Assembly (NCBI RefSeq): GCF_014641455.1 | Contig: NZ_BMHT01000006.1 | Location: 421,802 to 485,801 of the forward strand | Reading direction: 5' to 3' | Source of the DNA: Hymenobacter cavernae | GTDB taxonomy: Bacteria > Bacteroidota > Bacteroidia > Cytophagales > Hymenobacteraceae | Length of the DNA stretch: 64,000 nucleotides | Shown: positions 35,125 through 43,018 of the stretch, piece by piece | Layout of the letters: every line of letters begins with the position of its first letter | How positions within the stretch are numbered: position 1 is the stretch's first letter | Program-made: the position numbers and the translations under genes | The notes under the pieces: generated by a model | The model's database searches: none | Seen by the model: only the letters and a program-made list of their open reading frames with translations | Told to the model about the DNA's origin: nothing

Positions 35125-37128
35125 TTAGAGTGCATCCAACTCCTCGTGGTAACCACCGCTCAGGATCGGGAAACGCAGCCAGGAGCGTGGATCCACGTTG
35201 TAGTCGTCAAGATGGAAGGATGGGGCGTACCGCTCACGCTTCCACTGGTTGCGCGCCCACAGCGAGTAGAAGCGCTTCACGTAGGTTTTGAGCAGTTCCG
35301 GTTCTGTTCCTTTTTCTTCCTCCGTAAGCGTAGCAAGCACTTGCTTCGGGCTCAAGCGATTATAGAAAGCCAGGCGCTCTATCCGATTCAGCAACGGGTA
35401 CGGCATTAGGTCGCGCTCGTCAGTTTGTTTTTCCTCCAAAGGCCGTAGCTCGGCGGTGGGTTGCAAGTCGTTTACTCGACCTAGGGCAGTATATCCTAGC
35501 TCCTGCTGCGCCCAACGCAGCCACTGTTTCACGAAGTACTTATCAACGCCGGCAATGGGCGAAATACTGCCGGCCGTATCGCCATCCATGGTGCAGTAGC
35601 CTACAGAAGCTTCCGAGCGGTTGGAGGTCGTGATGAGCAGGCAGTTTTTCACGTTGGCTACCAGCCAGATACCAGGAGCACGCACCCGCGCCTGAATATT
35701 TTGCAAAGCTAGGTCATCGGTTTGCCAAGTCAGCGGCCGACCTAGGGCATGCTCAATCTTGCCCACGTAGCCTTTCACCTCGTCGTCGATGGTCCAGTCG
35801 AAGAACACGGCGCCAATGGAATCCGCCAACTCCTTAGCTGACAGATAAGTATCGTCCGAGGAGTTGACGGTGCCTTGGTAAGCGCACGTCAGGAGGCGCT
35901 CCACCAGCGGCTTATTGGCCGTGGCAAATTGCGCGGCTTGCGGTGGCTGTGTCGCAGCGCGAGCCACTGCCTCCTGCGAAACTTTAGCCGTGCCAGGAGC
36001 AGCCGAGCTAGGTTGGCTACCGCTGTTCTCTGGATTCATAACGTTGGCAAACCCTGCATCAACTTCACCCGCCAATTGCGCAATATCTTCTTCCGAAAAG
36101 CAGCCTGAACGGCGCATAAACTCGGCCGCGCCTAGCTCCGCCACCCCGAGCCGCACCATCTCGGCTACGGCTACGGCACACATGCACGAGTCGGCACCAC
36201 CGCTAAGCGAAAGCACAAAGCCACGGCTATGTGCCTTGCGCAAGTAGTCGAACAAACCTAGGCTCAAGGCTTGGTTTAGCTCGCGGTATTCGTCAGGGGC
36301 GGGCAATGGGGTGATTTCTTCGGCAATGGGCAGATCGGCATCAAAATCCACATCAGTGCATTCCAGATCCACTTCCTTGAAGCTCATGAGCTGGTTGCGG
36401 GTAATCAGGTGCCCATTGCGCGCCACCAGGATTTCGCCATCGTATATCGTACGCCCCGCCTCATTTCCGAGCAGGTTGGCGTACAGATACGTACAACAAT
36501 AATCGCGCGAAGCTTCCAGCACGATGTGATAGCGCTGGTCGGTTTTGCTCATTGCGAAATGACTCGCCGAAGGGTTGAGAATCAACTGCACGCCCCGTGG
36601 TATCAACCGCCCCGCTGGCCGGTCAGCTGCTGGTCGCCAAGCATCTTCACAGATTTCAAAGCCGAATTTCACGCCTTTGTGCTCAAACACCAAGTCGCCG
36701 ATGGTATACTCCTCACTTTCCCAAGTGAACTGGGCCGTTTGCCCCGCCTGCCACGACACAAAAAACCTGGGTTCGTAGTGCACGCCATCATTAGCCAGAA
36801 ACTGCTTGGCCGCAAAACCTAAGATTTCGCCGTCGCGCAGCACGCAGGCGGTGTTGTACGTGCGACCATTTAGGCGCACCGGCAGACCCACGCACACCGC
36901 AATACCCTGTGTCCAGGGCCGAATCTTTTGCAGATGCGTTAAGGCAGCTTCGGGTAGCCAATTGCTAAGAAAAAGGTCTTCGCAGTTGTAGCCGGTTAGG
37001 CACAGTTCGGGCAGGCACAGCAGCTCCACGCTTTGCGCTTTAGCCTGCTTAATCGCCTCCTCGATATTGCGGAGGTTATGTTGCCAATCAAAAGGAATCT
37101 GGTTGAGGGCAGCGCCGGCAATTCTCAT
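35125..37128 (-). CDS. nadE: glutamine-dependent NAD+ synthetase
   Basis: 667 aa. Makes NAD from deamido-NAD with ammonia from its own glutaminase domain. The N-terminal nitrilase domain has the Glu (LPELCLTGY, Glu41) and Cys (FGFEICEDAW, Cys160). The C-terminal synthetase domain has the ATP-binding loop VLSLSGGADSCMCAV, and later SEASVGYCTMDGDTAGSISP. After the P-loop the protein carries an insertion of roughly 70 residues that includes a low-complexity Gln/Ala-rich piece (VARAATQPPQAAQFATAN). Start chosen at the ATG 37126-37128 (MRIAGAALNQ), where homology begins. Confidence 0.95.
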   Translation of the reverse strand: MRIAGAALNQIPFDWQHNLRNIEEAIKQAKAQSVELLCLPELCLTGYNCEDLFLSNWLPEAALTHLQKIRPWTQGIAVCVGLPVRLNGRTYNTACVLRDGEILGFAAKQFLANDGVHYEPRFFVSWQAGQTAQFTWESEEYTIGDLVFEHKGVKFGFEICEDAWRPAADRPAGRLIPRGVQLILNPSASHFAMSKTDQRYHIVLEASRDYCCTYLYANLLGNEAGRTIYDGEILVARNGHLITRNQLMSFKEVDLECTDVDFDADLPIAEEITPLPAPDEYRELNQALSLGLFDYLRKAHSRGFVLSLSGGADSCMCAVAVAEMVRLGVAELGAAEFMRRSGCFSEEDIAQLAGEVDAGFANVMNPENSGSQPSSAAPGTAKVSQEAVARAATQPPQAAQFATANKPLVERLLTCAYQGTVNSSDDTYLSAKELADSIGAVFFDWTIDDEVKGYVGKIEHALGRPLTWQTDDLALQNIQARVRAPGIWLVANVKNCLLITTSNRSEASVGYCTMDGDTAGSISPIAGVDKYFVKQWLRWAQQELGYTALGRVNDLQPTAELRPLEEKQTDERDLMPYPLLNRIERLAFYNRLSPKQVLATLTEEEKGTEPELLKTYVKRFYSLWARNQWKRERYAPSFHLDDYNVDPRSWLRFPILSGGYHEELDAL

Positions 37129-37323
37129 GAGCAGTAGAAAAGGGTTTGAGAGAACAACTGGTTTTAGGCTCGACAGGTTGTCTTTGCTGGGTAAAAACAA
37201 GTATTACTCAGGTACGTAGCCTACCATTTCCAGAGTAATTACGCTATCTTCATGCATAATTGCAGCGGGTCATCTCCTTGCTTTAGGTTCAGCCCAAGCG
37301 TCTATCCTTTAGCCTAACCTACC

Positions 37324-37632
37324 GTGGATAACTCCTCCAGCACCAATACAAAAAAATGTCCTCACTGCGGGCATTGGTCTGCTTGGAACTTGCACTACGA
37401 AGATCGGTGCCAGCATTGCGGTGAGTTACTCGACCCGCAGTCTTACCAAAGTATGCTCCGCCGAGCTGAAGAGGAACGTAAGGATGAGAAAGCGCCCAAA
37501 GTGTTCATCCAGATATATCCGACCGACGGTTCCTTTACTCGCCTGTGGAAATACGTTGTGCTTAGCGGCCAAATGCTTTTTGCCGCTATCATTTCTTTCT
37601 TCATTTGGCTAGGAGTAGTAGTCGCGGGCTAG
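37324..37632 (+). CDS. small zinc-ribbon membrane protein, unknown
   Basis: 102 aa with a GTG start (no better ATG). The N-terminus has a double-CxxC ribbon (KKCPHCGHWSAW, then RCQHCGELL), then a charged helix, and one C-terminal transmembrane segment (LFAAIISFFIWLGVVV). The pattern is of a membrane-anchored zinc-ribbon protein of unknown role. It is divergent from nadE and the next membrane-protein gene follows by 8 bp, so the two are probably an operon. Confidence 0.65.
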   Translation: MDNSSSTNTKKCPHCGHWSAWNLHYEDRCQHCGELLDPQSYQSMLRRAEEERKDEKAPKVFIQIYPTDGSFTRLWKYVVLSGQMLFAAIISFFIWLGVVVAG

Positions 37633-37640
37633 CTCGTCTG

Positions 37641-38021
37641 ATGGTAGCCTTGCCGGAGTTGCGGCACCCGCTTTTTGTGGTAGCCACCGTGCTCTATAGT
37701 CTCTACAAAGCCCTCCAACTTTTCGGCTCTTGGACATTGTCGACTTACGTTACAGGCTACTTAGCCGACCTTGTCTGCATGCCCATTCTGTTGACGTTGA
37801 CACTGGTGGTGCAACGGCGTCTAACCCGAAACCTAGCTTTCACCTTCCCGGACTCGTGGCTGGCAGCAGCGTGGATATACGTTTCAGTTGTCTTTGAGGC
37901 GATAGTGCCGCATTGGTCTTCGCATTACGTACACGACCCATTTGACGTGGTTGCCTACGCGCTCGGCACCCTAGCTTTTCGACACTGGCTAAATCGCCCT
38001 GGTATTCAGAGAAAGGCTTAA
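37641..38021 (+). CDS. small integral membrane protein, unknown
   Basis: About 126 aa from the ATG at 37641. Four predicted hydrophobic segments (FVVATVLYSLYKALQLFG, YLADLVCMPILLTLTLVV, LAAAWIYVSVVFEAIVPHW, DVVAYALGTLAFRHWL). The WSSHYVHDPFDVVAYALG loop resembles that of other short Bacteroidota membrane proteins of unknown function. No transport or enzyme motif recognised. Confidence 0.65.
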   Translation: MVALPELRHPLFVVATVLYSLYKALQLFGSWTLSTYVTGYLADLVCMPILLTLTLVVQRRLTRNLAFTFPDSWLAAAWIYVSVVFEAIVPHWSSHYVHDPFDVVAYALGTLAFRHWLNRPGIQRKA

Positions 38022-38042
38022 CCTAGCTATCGGAAGCTGTTT

Positions 38043-38792
38043 TCAAATGCCTAGTACAGCCAGCGCCCGCTCCGCTGCCGTTTGCTCCGCTTGTTTCTTT
38101 GATAAGCCCATCCCAGTAGCAACGGGCTCGTCGTCAATCAATACCGTAGCCGAAAATTCTATAGCACCACCTGTTTGTGGCTGCCCCGAAATGTCGTAGC
38201 GCAGGTTTTTGCCCTGTCGCTGGGCCCACTCGATCAGCTTGCTTTTGAAGTTACTGGTGGTCGTAGCCAGCGCTTTCACGTCTACGTACGGCTTGATCAA
38301 TCGACTCAGCACAAACTTGCGGGCTGCCTTGTAGCCGTGGTCGAGGTATACAGCCCCTACGAGCGCCTCCAACGCATTGCCATTGACCGAACGCGACCTA
38401 GACACTCGCCCCTGTGTCGGGTCGAGCTGCACGAGCTTATCGAGGCCGATTTTCAAAGCTAGGTTGTTCAGGCTTTCCCGGTTCACAATGCGGGAGCGGG
38501 TTTCGGTGAGAAAGCCTTCCTGCTCGTAAGGATACTTCCGAAACAGGTACTCCGCCACCACCGAACCTAGGATAGCATCGCCCAGAAACTCCAGGCGCTC
38601 ATTGCTTTGGTGGCGCCCCTGCTCGGGTTGCTGCCGCACCAGAGAGGAGTGCGTAAAGGCCAAATGATAAAGCCGCACGTTGTCAGGCGTGCGGCCGATT
38701 ACCGTGGCAATTGCTTGCCGAAAGACGCGGTCTTGACCAAGAAACCGTCGGAAAAACCCGAACAGCGGGAGTGGCTGGCCGGAACGAGGCAT
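38043..38792 (-). CDS. rnc: ribonuclease III
   Basis: 249 aa, double-strand-specific RNase for rRNA and mRNA processing. The catalytic domain shows NERLEFLGDAILGSVV with the signature Glu and Asp, and a second acidic cluster GNALEALVGAVYLDHG. There Asn stands where E. coli has Asp, a variation I believe is common in Bacteroidota. The C-terminal dsRNA-binding domain runs from about SNFKSKLIEWAQ to SKKQAEQTAAERAL. The ATG shares a base with the fabF stop (TAATG), indicating coupling in the acpP-fabF-rnc operon. Confidence 0.95.
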   Translation of the reverse strand: MPRSGQPLPLFGFFRRFLGQDRVFRQAIATVIGRTPDNVRLYHLAFTHSSLVRQQPEQGRHQSNERLEFLGDAILGSVVAEYLFRKYPYEQEGFLTETRSRIVNRESLNNLALKIGLDKLVQLDPTQGRVSRSRSVNGNALEALVGAVYLDHGYKAARKFVLSRLIKPYVDVKALATTTSNFKSKLIEWAQRQGKNLRYDISGQPQTGGAIEFSATVLIDDEPVATGMGLSKKQAEQTAAERALAVLGI

Positions 38793-40042
38793 TATTCTTT
38801 GAATTTGCGGAAAATGACCGACGTATTATGCCCGCCGAAGCCAAACGTATTGCTCATCGCAACATTCACTTCGCGCGCCTGCGCTTGGTTGAACGTGAAG
38901 TTCAGGCGCGGATCCAGTTCGGGGTCGTCGGTGAAGTGATTGATCGTGGGCGGCACCAGGCTGTGCTGCATCGCCAGGATGGCAGCAACGGCTTCTATGC
39001 CCCCGGCACCACCCAGCAAGTGACCCGTCATGCTCTTGGTCGAGCTGATGTTCAAGTTGTAGGCGTGCTCGCCAAATACCTTCTCAATGGCTTTGATTTC
39101 GGCACCATCACCTAGGGGCGTACTCGTGCCGTGGGTGTTGATATAGTCAACCTCCTCGGGGCTGATACCAGCATCCCGAAGCGCGTTCTTCATCACCAGC
39201 ATCACACCATTACCTTCCGGATCAGGAGCCGTAATGTGATAAGCATCAGCCGACATGCCGCCGCCAATTAGCTCAGCGTAGATTTTGGCGCCACGGGCTT
39301 TCGCATGCTCATACTCTTCCAGAACCAGCGCGCCGGAACCCTCGCCCAGCACAAAGCCGTCACGCTCCTTGTCGTAAGGGCGAGAAGCTACCTCAGGCGC
39401 GTCGTTCCGTTCGCTCATCGCTTTCAGGGCATTAAAGCCGCCCACCCCCGATTCAGTAACAGCAGCTTCGGAGCCACCGGTTACCATTACATCGGCCATG
39501 TTCAGGCGGATGTAATTGAATGCAGAGATGATGGAGTCGGAAGAAGAGGCACAGGCTGAAGTCGTTACGAAGTTCGGACCGCGAAACTTGTGCCGGATGG
39601 AGATGTTGCCGGAAGCACTATCGGCAATCATCTTCGGGATGAAGAATGGGTTGAAGCGCGGCGTACCGTCACCTTTAGCAAAGGCAATACATTCTGCCTG
39701 TAGCGAGGTAAGTCCCCCAATACCAGAGCCCCAGATAACGCCTACCCGGTCTTTGTCAACGCCTTCGTCGATGCCGGCATCTTTGATAGCTTCGTCGCTG
39801 GCAATGAGCGCGAACTGGGTGAAAATATCCATCTTCCTACCTTCCTTGGTTGGAAAGTAATCGTCAGGGCTGTACCCTTTTACTTCGCAGGCGAAGCGGG
39901 TCTTGAACTTGCTGGCGTCGAAGCGGGTGATGGGCGCTGCACCGCTCACCCCCTGCGACAACCCGTCCCAGTAAGCAGAGACAGTATTGCCAATAGGGGT
40001 GATGGCACCGAGGCCGGTCACGACAACTCTCCGAAGAGACAT
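38792..40042 (-). CDS. fabF: 3-oxoacyl-ACP synthase II
   Basis: 416 aa condensing enzyme of fatty acid elongation. The catalytic Cys164 lies in TTSACASSSDS, the two His in INTHGTSTPLGDG (about 304) and STKSMTGHLLGGAGG (about 341), with the C-terminal glycine motif SNTFGFGGHN. Usual length. It sits between acpP (its substrate carrier) and rnc, the standard Bacteroidota order. Confidence 0.97.
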   Translation of the reverse strand: MSLRRVVVTGLGAITPIGNTVSAYWDGLSQGVSGAAPITRFDASKFKTRFACEVKGYSPDDYFPTKEGRKMDIFTQFALIASDEAIKDAGIDEGVDKDRVGVIWGSGIGGLTSLQAECIAFAKGDGTPRFNPFFIPKMIADSASGNISIRHKFRGPNFVTTSACASSSDSIISAFNYIRLNMADVMVTGGSEAAVTESGVGGFNALKAMSERNDAPEVASRPYDKERDGFVLGEGSGALVLEEYEHAKARGAKIYAELIGGGMSADAYHITAPDPEGNGVMLVMKNALRDAGISPEEVDYINTHGTSTPLGDGAEIKAIEKVFGEHAYNLNISSTKSMTGHLLGGAGGIEAVAAILAMQHSLVPPTINHFTDDPELDPRLNFTFNQAQAREVNVAMSNTFGFGGHNTSVIFRKFKE

Positions 40043-40075
40043 AGGCTAGCGGGAGGAGCGAAAGAAGACTGGACT

Positions 40076-40107
40076 AAAAAGCAAAACGGCCGGCGGCGGG
40101 CCGGCCG
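40076..40107 (-). terminator. terminator-like hairpin between acpP and fabF
   Basis: On the - strand an 8-bp GC-only stem (CGGCCGGC pairing with GCCGGCCG, 5-nt loop) is followed by TTTTGCTTTTT. It lies inside the acpP-fabF-rnc operon, so it probably terminates most acpP transcripts and lets a fraction continue. ACP is needed in much greater amount than FabF or RNase III. Confidence 0.8.
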
Positions 40108-40141
40108 AAAAGCACTAAATTAAAGTAAAAAAGCGCAAACC

Positions 40142-40378
40142 TTACTTGGCGTGCTCTTCCAGGTAGCTGATAGCCTGACCTACCGTCGCGATGTTCTCAG
40201 CCTGGTCGTCGGGGATAGATACATTGAATTCTTTTTCGAACTCCATGATCAGCTCAACGGTATCCAGCGAGTCAGCACCCAGATCGTTCGTGAAGCTTGC
40301 CTCTGGCGTTACTTCTGAAGCTTCAACACCAAGTTTATCGATGATAATGGCTTTTACTTTTTCTGCAATTTCAGACAT
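40142..40378 (-). CDS. acpP: acyl carrier protein
   Basis: 78 aa from the ATG at 40376-40378 (MSEIAEKVKA). The phosphopantetheine attachment Ser37 lies in DLGADSLDTVELIMEFE. Acidic, full length. First gene of the acpP-fabF-rnc unit. Confidence 0.97.
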   Translation of the reverse strand: MSEIAEKVKAIIIDKLGVEASEVTPEASFTNDLGADSLDTVELIMEFEKEFNVSIPDDQAENIATVGQAISYLEEHAK

Positions 40379-40507
40379 TTCCGTGGGGGTTTGAGGAAAA
40401 CTAGGCACAAATAACACTATCTTCCCTAACATTTTCAAACAAAGCCCCCCGAATCTTCTAGGTACAAGATTATGACAGCACAGGTTCCATAGGCCTATGC
40501 TTGTGCT

Positions 40508-40515
40508 TAGTTTTG
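40508..40515 (+). promoter_or_regulatory. candidate -7 box for the IPExxxVDY gene
   Basis: TAGTTTTG matches TAnnTTTG, 25 nt upstream of the ATG at 40541. No obvious -33 TTTG. Confidence 0.45.
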
Positions 40516-40540
40516 TCGTTTAGTGGCCTGATTACGCGCT

Positions 40541-40966
40541 ATGAAAACCCTGACACTGGAGGTAGAATACGACTGCGACTTCGACTTATTCGGCCTGGTT
40601 TCGTCGAGCCGGGAGCACAAGCTAGCCTGGACGCTGAACAACCTGCTACGCCTGCGCTTAGTGAAACAACAGGATCTGATTTACCCGCTGCACCAAGGTC
40701 GATTGGTGATTAGCAACTACTTATACAAAAATGAGGTCAGCATTCTGCGCTTATTTCGCAACCGCTCCCTCGATCCTTCCACCCTCAAGAAGCCGTTCTT
40801 AGCACCTGATATTAAAGAATATGACTATTTAATTCAGGTTTGTAACGGCACGGGGCATCTGGCCAGCGAATTGGTAGCCGAGCGCTTGGCCACGCTGCCC
40901 GATGTGCAGTACTGCTGCCAGTTCGATCCGAACGAGTTAAAATTCAAAGAAAATCTGCTCTTTTGA
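40541..40966 (+). CDS. IPExxxVDY-family protein
   Basis: 141 aa, no signal peptide. The family of small Bacteroidota proteins found next to pyk or acpP is recognised by context, length and the segment FLAPDIKEYDYLIQV, which stands at the family's name motif in altered form (APDIKEYDY). Other features: acidic N-terminus (EVEYDCDFDLFGLVSS) and a C-terminal LPDVQYCCQFDPNELK. Function unknown. Immediately upstream of pyk, divergent from acpP. Confidence 0.75.
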   Translation: MKTLTLEVEYDCDFDLFGLVSSSREHKLAWTLNNLLRLRLVKQQDLIYPLHQGRLVISNYLYKNEVSILRLFRNRSLDPSTLKKPFLAPDIKEYDYLIQVCNGTGHLASELVAERLATLPDVQYCCQFDPNELKFKENLLF

Positions 40967-41088
40967 GCGCCGGACGCCGCCGCTAACCCTAGGGCACCTG
41001 CCTCACGTATCTCTCATGTCGCTTTCTCGACATTTGCCGGGTGATACCGTGCAGCGGACGGCGGGCGTGCACTCTTGTCGGTTCGCCC

Positions 41089-41096
41089 TACCTTTG
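41089..41096 (+). promoter_or_regulatory. candidate -7 box for pyk
   Basis: TACCTTTG matches TAnnTTTG; the predicted leader to the ATG at 41135 is about 33 nt. The box supports the downstream ATG over the TTG at 41075, which lies before the box. Confidence 0.55.
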
Positions 41097-41134
41097 CGCC
41101 TCCAAACTACATTCTGACACCTCTTATTAAGTTC

Positions 41135-42574
41135 ATGGAATCTCGTCCCAGCTTTAATAAAACTAAAATCGTGGCCACCGTTGGGCCGGCCTCTAACACC
41201 TATGAGCGCCTGAGCGCTCTGGTTCGGGAAGGTGTTGATGTGTTTCGCCTGAACTTCTCGCACGGTTCCTACGAAGACCACTTGGCGGTTATTAATACGG
41301 TGCGGCGCGTTAACAAGGACCTGCGCACCAACGTTGGCTTGCTTCAGGATTTGCAGGGTCCTAAGATCCGTTTGGGCGAAGTAGAAGGCGGCAGCGTAGA
41401 GATTAAGCCGGGCGATAAAATCAAGCTGGTGTGCGGTGAAAAAGAAACTAGCACCGCCACGCGCCTAAGCACGATCTACCTAGGTCTGGCCCGCGACGTG
41501 AAGCCCGGCGACGCGATTCTGATCGACGACGGCAAGATTGAGTTGCGCGTGCTAGCCACTGACCGCGACAAAGAGGTAGATGTAGAAGTAGTATACGGCG
41601 GCATTGTGAAGCCCCGCAAAGGCATCAACCTGCCCGACTCTGACGTGACGGCTCCGTCGATGACGGAAAAGGACATTGCCGACCTGCAATTTGGACTAGA
41701 GCATGATGTTGATTGGATCGCCCTTTCGTTTGCCCGTCGTGCCGAGGACATTCGCTTTATCAAGTCGCTGATTGCGGAGAGCGGCAAGCAGACGCGCGTA
41801 GTAGCCAAAATTGAAACCCCGGAAGGCCTTCGTAATGTCGACGAAATCATTGCCTTGACGGACGCTGTGATGGTAGCCCGCGGCGACCTAGGTGTGGAAA
41901 TTGCAGGCGGCGAGGTGCCCCTGGCCCAAAAGATGATTATTCATAAGTGTAATCAGGCCGGCAAACCCGTCATCGTAGCAACGCAGATGATGGAGAGCAT
42001 GATTACGAGCCCACGCCCAACGCGCGCCGAAACCAACGACGTAGCCAACGCCGTACTTGATGGCACGGATGCCGTGATGCTCTCCGCCGAAACCGCGGTT
42101 GGTGAGTATCCCATTGAGGTTATCCGCCAGATGGTAAGCATTATCCGCAGCGTGGAAAGCAGATCGCAGACTATCTATCACCACTGGTTTCCGATTGATC
42201 CACAGTCGCCTTCGTTTATGGTCGACAGCGTGCTGTCAGCGGCGGGCCACCTGGCAAAGAACACGGGCGCGAAGGCTATTACCGGCATGACCTTCCGCGG
42301 CTACACGGCCTTCCAGATTTCGAAGTACCGGCCCAAATCGGATATTTTTATCTTCACCAGCAACCGGAGTCTGCTCACCGTACTCAGCCTAGTGTGGGGC
42401 GTGCGCGCCTTCTACTACGACCGGATGCTCAGCACCGACAGCACTATTTCGGACATTCGCTACGCACTTACGGCAGCCGGCCATCTGCAAAAAGGCGACG
42501 TGTTCATCAATACCGCCTCGATGCCGATCAATGAGAAAGGGAAGACCAACATGGTGAAGGTGAGCATTGCCTAG
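41135..42574 (+). CDS. pyk: pyruvate kinase
   Basis: 479 aa. Final glycolytic step, PEP plus ADP to pyruvate plus ATP. N-terminal NKTKIVATVGPAS, substrate-binding FRLNFSHGSYEDH, the catalytic signature VVAKIETPEGLRNVDEI, the metal/phosphate segment VMVARGDLGVEIAGGEVPLA, and a C-terminal regulatory domain. Start chosen at the ATG 41135 (MESRPSFNKTK), where homology begins, downstream of the predicted promoter box. Closed by a terminator. Confidence 0.97.
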   Translation: MESRPSFNKTKIVATVGPASNTYERLSALVREGVDVFRLNFSHGSYEDHLAVINTVRRVNKDLRTNVGLLQDLQGPKIRLGEVEGGSVEIKPGDKIKLVCGEKETSTATRLSTIYLGLARDVKPGDAILIDDGKIELRVLATDRDKEVDVEVVYGGIVKPRKGINLPDSDVTAPSMTEKDIADLQFGLEHDVDWIALSFARRAEDIRFIKSLIAESGKQTRVVAKIETPEGLRNVDEIIALTDAVMVARGDLGVEIAGGEVPLAQKMIIHKCNQAGKPVIVATQMMESMITSPRPTRAETNDVANAVLDGTDAVMLSAETAVGEYPIEVIRQMVSIIRSVESRSQTIYHHWFPIDPQSPSFMVDSVLSAAGHLAKNTGAKAITGMTFRGYTAFQISKYRPKSDIFIFTSNRSLLTVLSLVWGVRAFYYDRMLSTDSTISDIRYALTAAGHLQKGDVFINTASMPINEKGKTNMVKVSIA

Positions 42575-42643
42575 GCGCTAAGCTACTGCTTATAGTACAA
42601 ACAGATCGGCTCACCGCACTTGCTTCTTTGTGAAGTTATTCTG

Positions 42644-42675
42644 AAAGGCCTCGCTCATAAAGCGGGGCCTTTTTC
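42644..42675 (+). terminator. terminator of pyk
   Basis: AAAGGCCTCGCT pairs with AGCGGGGCCTTT (one mismatch) followed by TTTC. Confidence 0.88.
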
Positions 42676-43018
42676 GCGGGTGTAGGGGCCAACCTAGGTT
42701 TGTCTTTCTTGGTAATGCAGCCAGTGCAAACCCAAGCTTATCAAAATATTTTTGCATTTTATTAAGCTTGTGAACTAACCAATTTTTGTCTTAGATAAGC
42801 ATCTAATAATTTCACACATAAAACACTGATAGTTAGTTATTTCAAACGTTACAGGAGAGTATTATTTTTTCACCTCATTTTAACGATTTTTAGAACTAAC
42901 CCGCTTATTTGATTCATTTAATTTTAATAAAATCTACATTTTATTGTATTGTATAAAGCGAAAAGGCCATTAAATTCGTATTCTACTTGAAAAAGTTTAA
43001 ACATAACGCCTTTCCCTT
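42676..43018. other. AT-rich gap upstream of the SGNH hydrolase
   Basis: About 340 bp, strongly AT-rich from about 42720 to 43015, with no gene. One intergenic CCTAGGTT lies at 42693. It probably holds the promoter of the T9SS protein downstream; I could not place a clear TAnnTTTG box. Confidence 0.55.

Noticed and set aside
38043..38792. Ribonuclease III as an inactive enzyme (Asn for Asp in the second acidic cluster)
   Set aside because: The main catalytic Glu/Asp motif and the following Glu are present, and the variation appears common in the phylum.
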